Shown one piece after another: positions 1 to 11,379 of a DNA stretch of 64,000 nt. This DNA is from Closterium sp. Naga37s-1. Taxonomy: Eukaryota; Streptophyta; Zygnematophyceae; Desmidiales; Closteriaceae. Within the stretch, counting starts at the first letter, position 1, and the number at the start of each line of letters is the position of its first letter. Location: positions 558,001 through 622,000 of the forward strand of contig CANJKZ010000013.1 of the NCBI GenBank assembly GCA_947471745.1, written 5' to 3'. Position numbers and translations under genes: made by a program. The notes below the pieces were generated by a model. It worked only from the letters and a program-made list of their open reading frames with translations, did not search any database and was not told the DNA's origin.

Positions 1-342
1 ATCATCCTTACTACAGACAGCCTCGATACGACAGCCCAACAGTAGGGATGGTTCTAGATAATCAGGTGTAAGCGGAAGTGAGTTACAACATGCACACCAC
101 ACCATGATGGGTGAGCGGATCATGCTAAACATTGGCAGGCAGATTGAACCAAATTGCATACTTATGGCAGCAACGATCTTTGAGCAGAATAACGAAATCT
201 CATGTGTGACAGGGAAGGCAGACACTACGGTAGGAAGGTTTTACATCTCGGGTATGCAAGCTCCTATAGCTCAATACCGTACTAGAACACTTCGTTGATA
301 ATTTATTACCCAGCACGAATAACCATTATTAACTCACTCCAG
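1..342. other. ABCG 3' flank, no gene seen
   Basis: This stretch lies beyond the stop codon of the minus-strand ABCG gene. It probably holds its 3' UTR and the start of the next intergenic region. The open frames here are short and show no recognisable protein features. Confidence 0.5.
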
Positions 343-3300
343 CTACTCCACTTTCAACGCCCTTTCTTCCTCGGTAGGAGCCCTATCCTCGCCACCCTCC
401 CCACTGCTAACAACAGCAGCAAGAGCCTCGGGAGTCTCCTCCTCCATCGGCAAGAGGACTGGCTTGGCCTTGGAACCCAGCGCGCTGAGAGGCTGCATCT
501 TAGGGCCATTCAACATGAGGGCTGTGCATGCGATTAGGTGCATGCCCACAATCAAGCAGCACTGGTACAGTATCGCCTCGCCCACCTGTGATGTTACGCG
601 CGCACACAGGGGAGCAAGGCATATGAAAGAGTTTGTTAAACACCGATAAGACTGAGATAAAAAAATGTGTTCTGCAGGAGGAGTGTATGAAGCGGAAGAA
701 GTGAGGCAGAGTAGAAACAGGTCCAGGGACAAGGGAAGAGGGAGTGAAGCTGAGGGAATGACATTCACACTTATGAGTGACTCGATAGTACATACATTAC
801 ATTGTCACAGCAAGCACACTCACAGTAAAGCTTTCAATGGAGAGCTTCTTAAGGATCTGGTCCCCACGAGTGATCCCATTCATTACAAGAACAAGTATTA
901 CATGCAGCACCACTATAAGCACACTCACAGTGTAGTTTGCAATGGAGAGCTGCTGGAGGATCTGATCCCCACTGGGAGGAGGGTTTTGAAACGACTCAAA
1001 ACGCACCGTTACAAGCACACCCATTACAAGCACACCCATTACAAGCACGCCCATTATAAGCACACTCACAGTGTAGTTCGCAATGGAGAGCTGCTGGAGG
1101 ATCTGATCCCCAGTTGGACAGTCGGTGCAGGAAAAGGTCAGCCCTGGGATGGATAGAGGGGGAGGAGAGAGGCAACAAGGGAAAAAAGAAGCCGGAAGGA
1201 CACACGCAGAAACAATTAAAGGCGCGGCTTAGTAGCAGACTTAGGAGCAGACTTAGTAGCAGACTTAGGAGCCCGGCTTGAAAATGAAGACGATTGGTTG
1301 GTAGGGCAGCTTATGTGAGAACTGGCAGAGCGATGGAGTCGAGGTGGAGTGGCTGACCCACAGGTACGCACACCCACTCCGTCCCACCCATCCCCAGCCC
1401 AGCCCAGAGAGTGCCACTCACCCTCGAACTGGTTGACGGCCAGGCCAACGAAGCCCCACTGGATGGGCGAGATGTAGCGCACCCAGCAGATCCACACCCA
1501 CTCCACCCCACCGCACCCCATCCCACCACATCCCACCCCACCCCATTCAAGCTTATCCCAGTGAAACAGAGAGCGACTCACCCTCGAACTGGTTAACTGC
1601 CAGCCCAACGAAGCCCCACTGGATTTGCTTTGAGCCCCACCCCACCCCACCCCACCCCACCCCACTCTACCCCACTCCACCCCATTCGAGGCTCACCCTC
1701 AAACTGGTTGACGGCGAGCCCCACGAATCCCCACTGGATGGGCGAGATGTAGTGCACCCAGTGGATCCACACGGGGATGGAGTCGAGATTCACGTAGTGA
1801 CCCACCGCACCTCAGCCTACTGCACCGCATCCCACCCTGACTCACCCTCGAACTGGTTGACGGCCAGTCCCACAAAGCCCCACTGGATGGGCGAGATGTA
1901 GCGCACCCAGCGGATCCACACAGGGATGGAGTCGATGTTCACGTAGAAGCCCCCAAACAGCATCAGCACGACTGTGAACAGCGGACCCATGGCTAGAGCA
2001 ATTTGAGGAGTGGGTGCTATCGACCCAATCTGTGGGTGAATGAGCGAGGGAGCAAGGCAACGAGGGTACGTGAGGGGATTGAGGGATCCACACGGTGATG
2101 GAGTCGATGTTCACATAGAAGCCCCCAAACAGCATGAGCACCACCGTGAAGAGCAGACCCATGGCCAGGGCGATCTGAGGGGTGGGCGCAATTGACCCAA
2201 TCTGTGGGTGAGTGGGGGGAGAGAGGGTGGTACGTGAGGGGATTGAGATTCACATAGAAGCCCCCGAACAGCATCAGCACCACCGTGAAGAGCAGACCCA
2301 TGGCCAGGGCGATCTGAGGGGTGGGCGCAATTGACCCAATCTGTGGGTGAGTGGGGGGAGAGAGGGTGGTACGTGAGGGGATTGAGATTCACATAGAAGC
2401 CCCCAAACAGCATGAGCACCACCGTGAAGAGAGGCCCCATGGCTAGCGCAATTTGAGGGGTTGGTGCTATCGACCCGATCTGTGGTTGGAGGGGCGATTG
2501 GGAGGATCCCAAGGGGGTAGTTGCAGGGAAAGATGTGGCAAGGGCGGAACCATGACCCATCAGCACACAGCATCAGCACACAGCATGAGCAAACAGCATC
2601 AGCAAACAGCATCAGCAAACAGCATCAGCAACCACATACATACCACGATGCCGAGCCCGTTCATGGCGGTGAATTCGAGCATGAGGATGACGAGGAAGAG
2701 GAGGAACTTGGAGGCCACGCGCTGGTACTCAATGGGCCAGTAGGCGATCACCCCAAATAACCACACACACATGCACGCACGCCCTCCCTTACCAACCACA
2801 CACACATGCACACACGCCCTCCCTTCCCAACCACACACATACCACGATGCCGAGCCCGTTCATGGCGGTGAATTCGAGCATGAGGATGACGAGGAAGAGG
2901 AAGAACTTGGAGGCCACGCGCTGGTACTCAATGGGCCAGTAGGCGATCATCCCAAACACGAGCACCGGGCCGATGCGGATGGGCCACTCTGAGAGCACTT
3001 TGGCGGGGTAGTATGCGGTAATGCGGTAACTGTTGGACGACCGCTCGCGGTTCACCACACCTTTCTCCAGTGGAAAGGTCGTGATCATCTGCAAGAATTG
3101 GGTGGAGACGGGAGGGGGAGGGGAAGAGAGAGCGCTTTGGCGGGGTAGTATGCGGTAACTGTTGGACGCGCGCTCGCGGTTCACCACACCCTTTTCAAGT
3201 GGAAAGGTCGTGATCATCTGCAAGGGGAAGGGGGAGAGAGAGGGGAGGGTTGGGAAGGGAGAGAAGGAAGGGGCCATTAGCGGGGCTGATGGGCTGGCCA

Positions 3301-6300
3301 GTAGGCGATGATCCCGAACAGGAGCACGGGGCCGATGTGGATGGGCCACTCGGAGAGCACTTTGGCGGGGTAGTATGCGGTTATGCGGTAACTGTTGGAC
3401 GCGCGCTCGCGGTTCACCACGCCACATTCTGGTTCTGTTTTATTAGAATTCTAAAAAAACAGATTCAGCTAAAGGTATAATCGCATCCCGATTGTTCGAT
3501 GCAATAACAGTGAAAAAAAAAAGGGTACGGATCTTATTGGAAGAATCAAAAGCATTACGATGTCCTCCTGCAGCTCGCACATTCCCCCCCTGCTCTTAGC
3601 CCAAAATTCCGTGTCTTCCCTACAAATATATAAATAAATAGATAAATAAATAGATAGATAAATAGATATATATATATATATATATATATCGCTGCACCTG
3701 GAAGATGCTGTTGAAAGAGAGAAAGAGTGCGATGAAGAAGATGGACCTGCTCGGGGTACTCGAGCGAGTTGGAGTAGAGAATAAAAATCATGTTGAGATG
3801 TCTCAACAATAGTTACATGGAAGACCCCTCACCTGGAAGACCCCTCACCTGGAAGATGCCGTTGAAGGCGAGAAAGAGGGCGATGAAGAAAATGGAGCCG
3901 GTCATGTTCTGCACCGGATACTCGAGCGAGTTGGAGTAGAGAATACAGATCATCACCATCATCACCATCGCCTGCACGTACGCGATCGCTATCGGGAGCC
4001 TATCCCTCGTCACCTGCCACCAAGATTGGGAAGTGTGTGATAGAAGTGTGTTTTTGAGACGTCTCAATGGTAGAGGATGGGGATCATCATCGTCATCACC
4101 GTCATCACCATCGCCTGCACGTACGCGATCGCAATCGGCAGCCGATCCCTCGTCACCTGCCACCAAGATTGGGAAGTGTGTGATAGAAGTGTGTTTTTGA
4201 GACGTCTCAATGGTAGAGGATGGGGATCATCACCGTCATCACCATCATCACCATCGCCTGCACAAGCACTGTTAATATTGAGAATTCTCCAAAGTGATAT
4301 GCACATATGTGTGCGATCGCTATCAGGAGCTTATCTCTCGTCACCTGCCACCAGGACCACCACGACCCATGTGATTAATTAGGCGAGCAGCAGTCTAGAA
4401 GAAACTAAACAAAACTGAAGGAAAGTAAAAGAAACAAAACAAAACTAGAAGAAAGTATAAGAAACTAGACAAAACTAGAAGAAACTAAACAGAACTAGAA
4501 GAAAGTAAAAGAAACTAAACAAAACTAAAAGAGTAAGAAACCACACAAAACTAAAAGAAACTAAAGATCCCTCCTCACCTGCCACCAGGACAAACATAGA
4601 CTTTTGAGACATCTTACAGCTTATCCCTCCTCCTCACCTGCCACCAGGACCGCCGCGCCAGCACCACCAGCTGCGTCACCCAAGTAGACGCATACTTGGA
4701 ATACTTCATCCCCTCCCTGCATGCCCTCGCCTTTGTGACATCTTACAAATTATTCCTGATCGCGTGCGTGCTCTAAAACATAGAGTTTTGCGACATCTTA
4801 CAGCTTATCCCTCCTCCTCACCTGCCACCAGGACCGCCGCGCCAGCACCACCAGCTGCGTCACCCAAGTAGACGCATACTTGGAGTATTTCATCCCCTCC
4901 GTAGCCTCCGCCTGCTCCTCCATGCTCTTCTGGTGCAGGTCCGGCCGAACCTCCCGTGAAGGCTCGTACGAGGAGGTGAGCTGCTGGATGCGCGCAGTGC
5001 TGTCGGTTTCCCGCTGCTCGTCGCGGCGGTCGATGGAAATCATATCCATGAAATAGTCGGCCGGGTTGAAGTGCTCCGGGCAGGCGAAGCCCTGGCGGGA
5101 GAAGTAGTCGATTGAATCTGCAGCCTGCCCGAAAAAGACCATCCGGCCCTCGCTCAGCAGCAGCAGGTTCTCAAACTGCAGTGAGGGGAAGGGAGAAGAG
5201 AGGGGGATAGAGATGGGAGTGGGGTGGAGGAGCGGAGGAAGGAGAGGGGGGGAAGTAGCTGAGGTGGTGAGAGGCCTGTCAGTCTCTCCCGCTGCTCGTG
5301 GCGGCGGTCGATGGAGATAATATCCATGAAGTAATCGGCAGGGTTGAAGTGCTCGGGCAGGTGAAGCCCTGGCGGGAGAAGTAGTCGATTGAATATGCAG
5401 CCTGCCCTCGATTGAATATGCAGCCTGCCCGAAAAAGACCATTCGACCTTCGCTCAGCAGCAGCAGGTTCTCAAACTGCAGGGGGAGGAGAGGGGGAAAT
5501 GAAGCGTACGGAACTGAGGGGATCATTGAAGGTGGTCAACCAGTAATGCGGATAGGGGGATGCAGCAATGCGGCCAAGACATAGAGTGAAAAGAGAGACT
5601 GGTGGAGGACCTTGGCTGGTGGATGGGGAACGGGGGACGGGGGACGGGGGACGGGGGATGGGGGATGGGGGACGGGGGACGGGGGATGGGGGATGGGGGA
5701 CGGGGGATGGGGGACGGGGGACGGGGGACGGGGGATGGGGGATGGGGGATGGTGAACGGGGGACGGGGGATGGGGGACGGGGGACGGGGGACGGGGGATG
5801 GGGGATGGTGAAGTGGTGGGGAAACAAGGGCGAAGATGGAGGAGCATGGCTGGTGGATGGAGGAGATGGCGGTGCGGCGCATGTACGTCCGAACCAGGGG
5901 TAGTACCCCGAACCTGAAGGCATCTGCCAGGCACGAGGAGGGCTCCACCCACCCACCCACTCACGAGGGCGCAGAGGGACCATCTGGGCTGGTGGGTGGT
6001 GGAGATGAGATGGCGGTGCATGTACCACTCGTGGGCTCCTAAGAACAGCCCTCAAGGGCTCCTTGATATGGCAACCTTATAGGGCTCCTCCGTCACTCAC
6101 GAGGGCGAAGATGGAGGAGCGCGGATGGTGGATGGTGGAGATGAGATGGCGGTGCATGCACAGCCTAGGAACAACTCTAAGGCCGCGCTTAGAGCTCCAA
6201 CCCGACCCACTCACGAGGGCGAAGATGGAGGAGCGCGGCTCGTGGATGGTGGAGATGACGGGTGCATGCATGTACAACACCTAGGGGCACACCCCGAAGC

Positions 6301-8801
6301 CCACCCTAAGAGCTCCACCCCACTCACGAGGGCGAAGATGGAGGAGCGCGGTTGGTGGATGGTGGAGATGACGGTGCGGCCGCTCTTGGAGAGATCAGAG
6401 AGCGCACTCATCACGTTGAGCGCCTGGAAGCTGTCCAGCCCGGATGTTGGCTCGTCTGAAAGAGGGGGTGAAAGGGGGAGGGGAGAGCAGGGGAAGGCAG
6501 GGACGGGCAATAGGGATGCATGTTATGGGGGGAGAGCGAGCCGCGAGAGGTCAGAGAGTGCACTCATCACGTTGAGCGCCTGGAAGCTGTCCAGCCCGGA
6601 CGTTGGCTCGTCTGGTGTGGGGGGAGCGGGGGAAAAATCAGGCCAATAGACACCCAAACGACAAACAACAGCAAAGCGAAGGAGCGCACAAGCATCCAAG
6701 TGCAATTTTTGAGGCGCCTCCTGCAATGATGGACTCCGCCAGCTGCAGGCGCTGCGTCTTGGGTGTGGACGACGGCAGGCGCAGCACACGCCATGCACCG
6801 AGGAAACACCAAAGCAGCACAACCACTCACCAAGAAAGACGAGCAACGGGTTTGAAAGCATCTCCACAGCAATATTCGTCCGCTTGCGCTCGCGACCGCT
6901 CACTCCCCGAATCATCTCATTCCCAATGGGTGTGTTCCGCGCCTTGCTCAACCCCAGCTCCGCAATGATCGACTCCGCCAGCTGCAGGCGCTGCGCCTCG
7001 GGCGTGGTCGACGGCAAAACACATGCAGCTCACTCCAAGGAAACACCAGAACATCCAAACTCACCAGAGAATCCAAACTCACCCAGGAACACAAGCGAGG
7101 GGTTTGAAAGCATCTCCACCGCAATGTTCGTCCGCTTCCTCTCCCCACCACTAACTCCCCGAATCATCTCATTCCCGATCGGGGTATTCCGCGCCTTGCT
7201 CAGCCCCAGCTCCGCAATGATGGACTCCGCCAGCTGCAGGCGCTGCGCCTTGGGCGTGGTCGACGGCAGGCGCAGCATAGCAGCCGTCTGCAGCGTCTCC
7301 CAGACGGTGAGCGTGGAGAACATGAGGTCGTCCTGCATCACGTACGCGGATATGCGCCTGAAGCTCTCGTCTCTTGGACGACCGTTCACCAGCACCTGCC
7401 CTGACAGAGACGTGGGGGCTCCCGCCCTCATGACTCTGCCTGCCAGCACGTTCAGCAGACTCGTTTTTCCGGAGCCTGGGGAGGACAGGAAGGGAGCAGA
7501 GGAGGGGCAGAGGAGGGGCAGGGGAGGGGCAGATGAGGGACAGAGCAGCATGGCGGCGATGTGCAGCGTCTCCCAAACAGTGAGCGTGGAGAACATGAGG
7601 TCGTCCTGCATCACGGTGGAGAACATGAGGTCGTCCTGCATCACGGTGGAGAACATCAGCGCCTGAAGCTCTCGTCCCGCGCCCGCCCGTTCACCAGCAC
7701 CTGCCCCGCTAGAGAGGTGGGGGCTCCAGCGCGCATCACCCTTCCTGCCAGCACGTTCAGCAGACTCGTCTTGCCAGAGCCTGAAGGGCAGGGAAGGGGG
7801 AGATAAGGGGAAGATACGGGACAGATGACGTGCAGGTGCAGCAGAGTCGTCTTGCCGGCGTTGCCATCCTTGTGAGAGATGAGTCGACTCAACAGTCCTT
7901 GTGAAAGGTGTACGAGAAACAGAGATCTCTCTCAGACCGGCATTGCATAACTCGCCCCGCCAGCACGTGCAGTGCAGCAGTGTCGTTGATCAGTGAAAAG
8001 GGGAGGCGGAGATAATAAGAAGGGGGGAATGCTTTAGGCGCCTCAAAAGAAGCATGGGGACGGGAGCTCGGTGAAAGGGGGATCAGTGAAAAGGGGAGGC
8101 GCAGGCTGGAAAGGGAGGTGAGGGGACGAAACGTAACGTAAAAGGGAAGGGCCGCACCTGAGGGGCCCATGATATGATGGCGAGAAAGGAGGCAGCCTTG
8201 ACGTATCCCGTGAGGTTGTCGAGAAGAGGGACCAATCACTAACGAAAAACTGGACTGGAAAGCACCCACCTGAGGGGCCCATGATGGCGAGAAAGGAGCC
8301 GGCCTTAACGTATCCCGTGAGGTTATCCAGAATGAGCGTGTTGGTCTTCGCCTTGCCTCGCCCCAGCGTGACGGTGTACGTGACGTCCTTAAACGCCAGG
8401 GACACGGGATGGAAACGAGTCCCCGGCGCTGACGCCGCCACCTGAAAAAAATCAAGAGGAAGGGGAAGTAACAATTGTTCTGAGAGGCCGTCCCTCGCCT
8501 CGGCGTCACCGTGTATGTGACGTTCTTAAACGCCAGGGATACCGGGAGGAAGCGAGTCCCTGGCGCTGACGCCGCCGCCTGGATGACGACAGGAAACAGA
8601 GAGAATGAGGGGTGATAAGCGTCGCGGGGAAGAGGGTCCTGATGTACGACAGGCGTTGAAACGCCGGAAACACCATGTGGAACACGCGTTCGGCCGAGTG
8701 GAACACGCGTTCGGCCGGGTGGAACACGCGTTCGGCCGGGTGGAACACGCGTTCGGGACATTGAGGCCACGGCATCAGTCAGCGTAAAGAAGAAGAAGTT
8801 G

Positions 8802-8832
<31 letters not shown>

Positions 8833-9139
8833 CACCGTCGTTGCTCCATCCAAAAACTACAGACAAAAAGGCTATGAATATATGCTTATCAGAAACAAGC
8901 AAAAAACAAGCGACACCTGAATTGCTCAACGAGAAGCAACGCGACTTTATTGAACGGAGAGAGTGTGAATGCTTCGTGGGCGTCACCTCGAACATGGACT
9001 GCGTTCGCTTATACTCGGTTCCTTCTGGCGGAATGGCTACTCTCTCTTCCGCGTTCAACGGCTCGCCTTGCTCCACGTCGATCGGCGCAACGTCGCCGCT
9101 GCTGTTAGGCAGCTCCCCCATCGCCCCACCTAAACCCAT
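343..9139 (-). CDS. ABCG-family (white/brown complex) half-transporter, ABCG7-like
   Basis: Membrane ABC half-transporter with the ABCG order, nucleotide-binding domain first and membrane domain second. My exon model on the minus strand is 9139-8987, 8441-8270, 7475-7083, 6455-6328, 5175-4822, 4013-3849, 3088-2843, 2029-1846, 1143-1070 and 585-343. It gives 703 aa, normal for a half-transporter, and all phases close. Visible motifs are Walker [10 protein letters not shown] (about residue 105), signature VSGGERKR (about 215), Walker B plus D-loop [12 protein letters not shown] (about 235) and the H-loop in STIHQPRSS (about 272). The linker [16 protein letters not shown] and the following [11 protein letters not shown] resemble plant ABCG7 from memory. 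Hydrophobic segments fall in exons 6-8 and 10, and a Cys-containing loop ([11 protein letters not shown]) lies before the last helix. The first ATG at 9139 was chosen. The substrate cannot be told. As a half-transporter it should dimerise. The end of exon 1 (GAG|gtgacg) is the least certain border. Confidence 0.9.
1070..3425 (-). repeat. Echo copies of ABCG exons 7, 8 and 9
   Basis: Partial duplicates of exon edges with splice sites lie in the introns. The exon 7 head is repeated near 3140-3222 and 3290-3425, and its tail near 2640-2760. The exon 8 head is repeated near 2400-2485, 2270-2345 and 2100-2190. The exon 8 tail plus donor is repeated near 1690-1790, 1580-1640 and 1425-1500. Short exon 9 tails (ending LSIANYT plus gtgagt) recur near 918-972 and 810-866, just outside this span. 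They are truncated and cannot all be joined in frame. Confidence 0.8.
3626..3690. repeat. AT microsatellite
   Basis: Tracts of (taaa/taga)n pass into (ta)n inside an ABCG intron. Confidence 0.9.
3849..4345 (-). repeat. Three tandem copies of ABCG exon 6 head, separated by palindromes
   Basis: The complete exon 6 (3849-4013) is followed upstream by two partial copies near 4080-4160 and 4225-4345. Palindromes TTGAGACGTCTCAA stand between them at 4054-4067 and 4197-4210. The segment from the exon through its acceptor into the intron is repeated almost unchanged with a period of about 143 bp. Confidence 0.85.
4386..4565. repeat. A-rich minisatellite
   Basis: Degenerate tandem repeats of a gaaactaaacaaaactaga-like unit in an ABCG intron. 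No coding potential. Confidence 0.8.
4640..5477 (-). repeat. Echo copies of ABCG exon 5
   Basis: The complete exon is 4822-5175. A partial copy of its tail plus donor lies near 4620-4720. A partial copy of its head plus acceptor lies near 5298-5477 and contains an internal duplication of the IDSAAYS-like stretch (minus-strand 5385-5430). Confidence 0.8.
5628..5815. repeat. G-rich 7-bp minisatellite
   Basis: About 26 tandem copies of GGGGGA(C/T) on the + strand within an ABCG intron. The + strand is the template strand of this gene. The runs of five G at 7-base spacing fit the usual G-quadruplex rule. Confidence 0.9.
5822..6615 (-). repeat. Echo copies of ABCG exon 4 (D-loop/H-loop exon)
   Basis: The complete exon is 6328-6455. 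Its 3' part ([14 protein letters not shown] plus the gtgag donor) recurs near 6205-6275, 6090-6160, 5955-6030 and 5822-5890 at a period of about 120 bp. Its 5' part ([15 protein letters not shown]) recurs near 6540-6615. Confidence 0.85.
6711..7783 (-). repeat. Echo copies of ABCG exon 3 (Walker A/signature exon)
   Basis: The complete exon is 7083-7475. Its middle and tail ([24 protein letters not shown]) are partly repeated at about 6850-7010 and 6720-6780. Its head with Walker A is repeated at about 7660-7783, and shorter [10 protein letters not shown] pieces lie at 7590-7660. A palindrome GAGGCGCCTC lies at 6711-6720 by the last copy. Confidence 0.8.
8270..8582 (-). repeat. Echo copies of ABCG exon 2
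   Basis: The complete exon is 8270-8441. Its head ([22 protein letters not shown]) is duplicated at about 8490-8582 and its tail near 8155-8215. Only 8270-8441 is bounded by both an acceptor and a donor that keep the frame into Walker A. Confidence 0.8.
8672..8760. repeat. About 20-bp tandem repeat x4
   Basis: Four copies of a unit containing gtggaacacgcgttcggccg in ABCG intron 1. Confidence 0.9.
8802..8830. repeat. Poly-A tract
   Basis: About 29 consecutive A residues in ABCG intron 1. Confidence 0.95.
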
Positions 9140-9960
9140 TGTACCTTCTGCTTCTGTGATAGGCTACAAGAACGATCGTCGAGGAGTAATATGTATGGCA
9201 AGCATACAACTTTAGAGAGAAGGAAATAGGACGCTTGCCCTTAGCGAAGTGAGCTGTGGCACCAACTCTAAGGGGATGCCAGCTTTCACGCATCACGACT
9301 ACTAAGGCGATGCCGTCGAAACTCCGCAAAACGATTGTCAGAAATAAGTAGAGCAGAACAGCAAAACAGCAAAACAGCAAAATCACCATTCACCACTGGT
9401 TCGACCTGTCGGTTTGACAGCGGCCGCGACAACTTCTAGGGCATCTGTGTCTGTCTGTGCTCGTCGAATATTGAAGGAACCGAGTATCACGCGACAGCCC
9501 ACTCAACCGGTTTCAGCCCACAAAATTCCTACCCAACCGCATACGAGTTGACCTTTCGATATCAATCATATAGTCACAGCGTGACTAAATCGGTGGGAAG
9601 GCTCGGGCTACCAAACCAAAGCTTTCGCAAGCAGGAAAAGGCACCAATTTGGGTTTCTGCGATATCTTCAACAACACTTGGCGAATTTTAGCGAGACGGT
9701 CTCAAGTTTTCGTCGTGACGTCAGATTCGTGTGGGTGGGACCGTGGGAGGAAGCATTCGAGCGCGTAGCTAGCCAATCAGCGCACGTGCTGTGACACGGA
9801 AGTTTGCTTACCGAGACGCAATGCAACAGCAGAAACCACGCGGTAATGCACTGCGAGTGCTGCCTACGTCACCAAGCAAAGGGCTGTAACCGCTATAATT
9901 CTCGGATTTCTTTGAGAAAGGTGAGTAAAACATTGGAGAAGGCAACATACTAGACACCAC
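9140..9960 (-). promoter_or_regulatory. Probable ABCG promoter region
   Basis: Sequence upstream of the ABCG start codon on the minus strand, without a convincing ORF. It contains a bZIP-type palindrome TGACGTCA at 9716-9723 and a G-box CACGTG at 9783-9788. Both are common plant regulatory motifs, but single matches of this length are weak evidence. Confidence 0.35.
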
Positions 9961-10870
9961 TTGATTGGCATTTCAAGAGTGTACACATTTAATCAGCACA
10001 CAATGCAGGAAAAACCCGTGCATCTACTCGATTGGCAGAAACAAAAAAAAGACCAGTCAAAGGAGAGGAAGCAGGAACACAGGAGGGGAGCAAGGCACCA
10101 AAGGGGGTCAAGCAGGAGACACACAGAACTGAAGAGGGAAGAGGGAAGATGCAGGGAATGAGACTTGGTCTTGGATGTCAAGGGAGGGACGCAATCAAAT
10201 CTGTTGGAATCCTGAAAGTGGCACTGCAAAAAGAGAAGCAAACAAGCGCAGCAGCCTGGAGTGACCATGCCTGCCTGCCTTCAGTGCTTCGTTCTTCAAA
10301 TGCAACAAATTGGCATACTTGCTCTGGTCTTATGGAACTGCGTTCAATCAGCAGCTGGTCATGCTTCTGAAGCATGCAGTGCAGATGCTGGAAAAGGGGA
10401 GAAACACAAGCAAGCAGGCAACAGGCAGAAAGGGAGGAACACAGAAAGAAAAAGAAGAAGAAGACAAAAACACATACACAGGAAAGGAGAAAACACAGGC
10501 AAGACACGGAAAAGGAGAGAGAATAGGAGAAGGGGGGAAACGGCAAATGCAGGAGAGAAGGCAGTCAGCAATCAACGTGCTATCGATCACATGCCCCCCT
10601 CTGTGAAAGTTCCGACTCAATATGAAACCTTAGCCTTGTAACAAGCTGCAGGAAGGGTGGCAAAAAGAGGAGGAAAAGGAGCAATGAGGAAAAGAAGGGT
10701 GACAACCCAGTGCTCCCCTGTGAGAGCGCTCCCACTTGCTTGCAGTCTCTCAACTTCAGCGCAAGCTGCTGAAAGGGTGGCAGAAAACGCGAGGTGGAAT
10801 TAGATAACGCTCCCATCTCAGAAAAACCCCACACACGTGTTCTGAAAAAGTATCAATCTAGAAAAAAATG

Positions 10871-10960
10871 CTCCAGTTGCACCAGGTGTTGCTCGTGTAA
10901 CGAGTCGAGTTTTGAGTCGAGTCATTACACGTGAAAATCCTCCAGTTGCACCAGGTGTTC
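10871..10960. repeat. Direct duplication flanking an imperfect palindrome
   Basis: The sequence ctccagttgcaccaggtgtt occurs at about 10871 and again at about 10939. Between them an imperfect palindrome (10894-10931) has outer arms CGTGTAA and TTACACG and inner ttttgagtcga. Confidence 0.8.
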
Positions 10961-11144
10961 CTGTTTCCGAAGGAGGGAGGGAACTTATATCGCGAATCAA
11001 AACTCCTTCATTTCTCTCGCTTGAGTTGCTCCATTTTGCATGCTCCACGGTTATGCACGGTTGCTGCGATCCGATATGGAAGGGATCCCAGCACAGTGCT
11101 GATCTCAATCACTCACTGGGAACACAGTGGCTCCTCACACACAC

Positions 11145-11156
11145 TGAGGCGCCTCA
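11145..11156. repeat. Palindrome TGAGGCGCCTCA
   Basis: Perfect 12-bp member of the TTTTGAG/CTCAAAA palindrome family, in the KH-protein 3' flank. I did not find a clear flanking duplication. Confidence 0.8.
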
Positions 11157-11379
11157 GAAGTTGCTAGTTGCAGGCCCGTACCAAGCCTAGTGTGGTGAAG
11201 ACCTGGTCTGCTTTGCTTGAAGCTTCTCTTGCACTCCTGTGGACCAACCTTGGAGAAACAGTTTGTTACCTTGCCACCTTGTTTGCTTGCGATTCTTTTA
11301 GTTGACTCAAAGCTTGGCCTTCTGACCAACCTTAAAGGGCTAGCTACCTACCTTGTTTGCTTGCTTGCTTGCGGCACAG

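Larger units (their letters stand above)
9961..11379. other. 3' flank of the KH-protein gene, no gene seen
   Basis: Purine-rich sequence between the ABCG promoter and the KH-protein stop codon. It probably includes that gene's 3' UTR. Open frames here are low-complexity K/E/R-rich or their complements and were not called. A direct duplication around a degenerate palindrome lies at 10871-10960. Confidence 0.45.

Noticed and set aside
5530-6055. Long Pro-rich ORFs (PSPVPRPPS repeats)
   Set aside because: Translation of the GGGGGA(C/T) minisatellite in an ABCG intron.
6320-6620. Two separate ABC transporter genes suggested by two DEPTSGLD blocks
   Set aside because: The second block is a truncated echo of exon 4 without the rest of a nucleotide-binding domain.
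7440-7790. A full-size ABC transporter with two nucleotide-binding domains suggested by two Walker A copies
   Set aside because: The second Walker A is an intronic partial copy. The closed model gives one domain and a half-transporter length.
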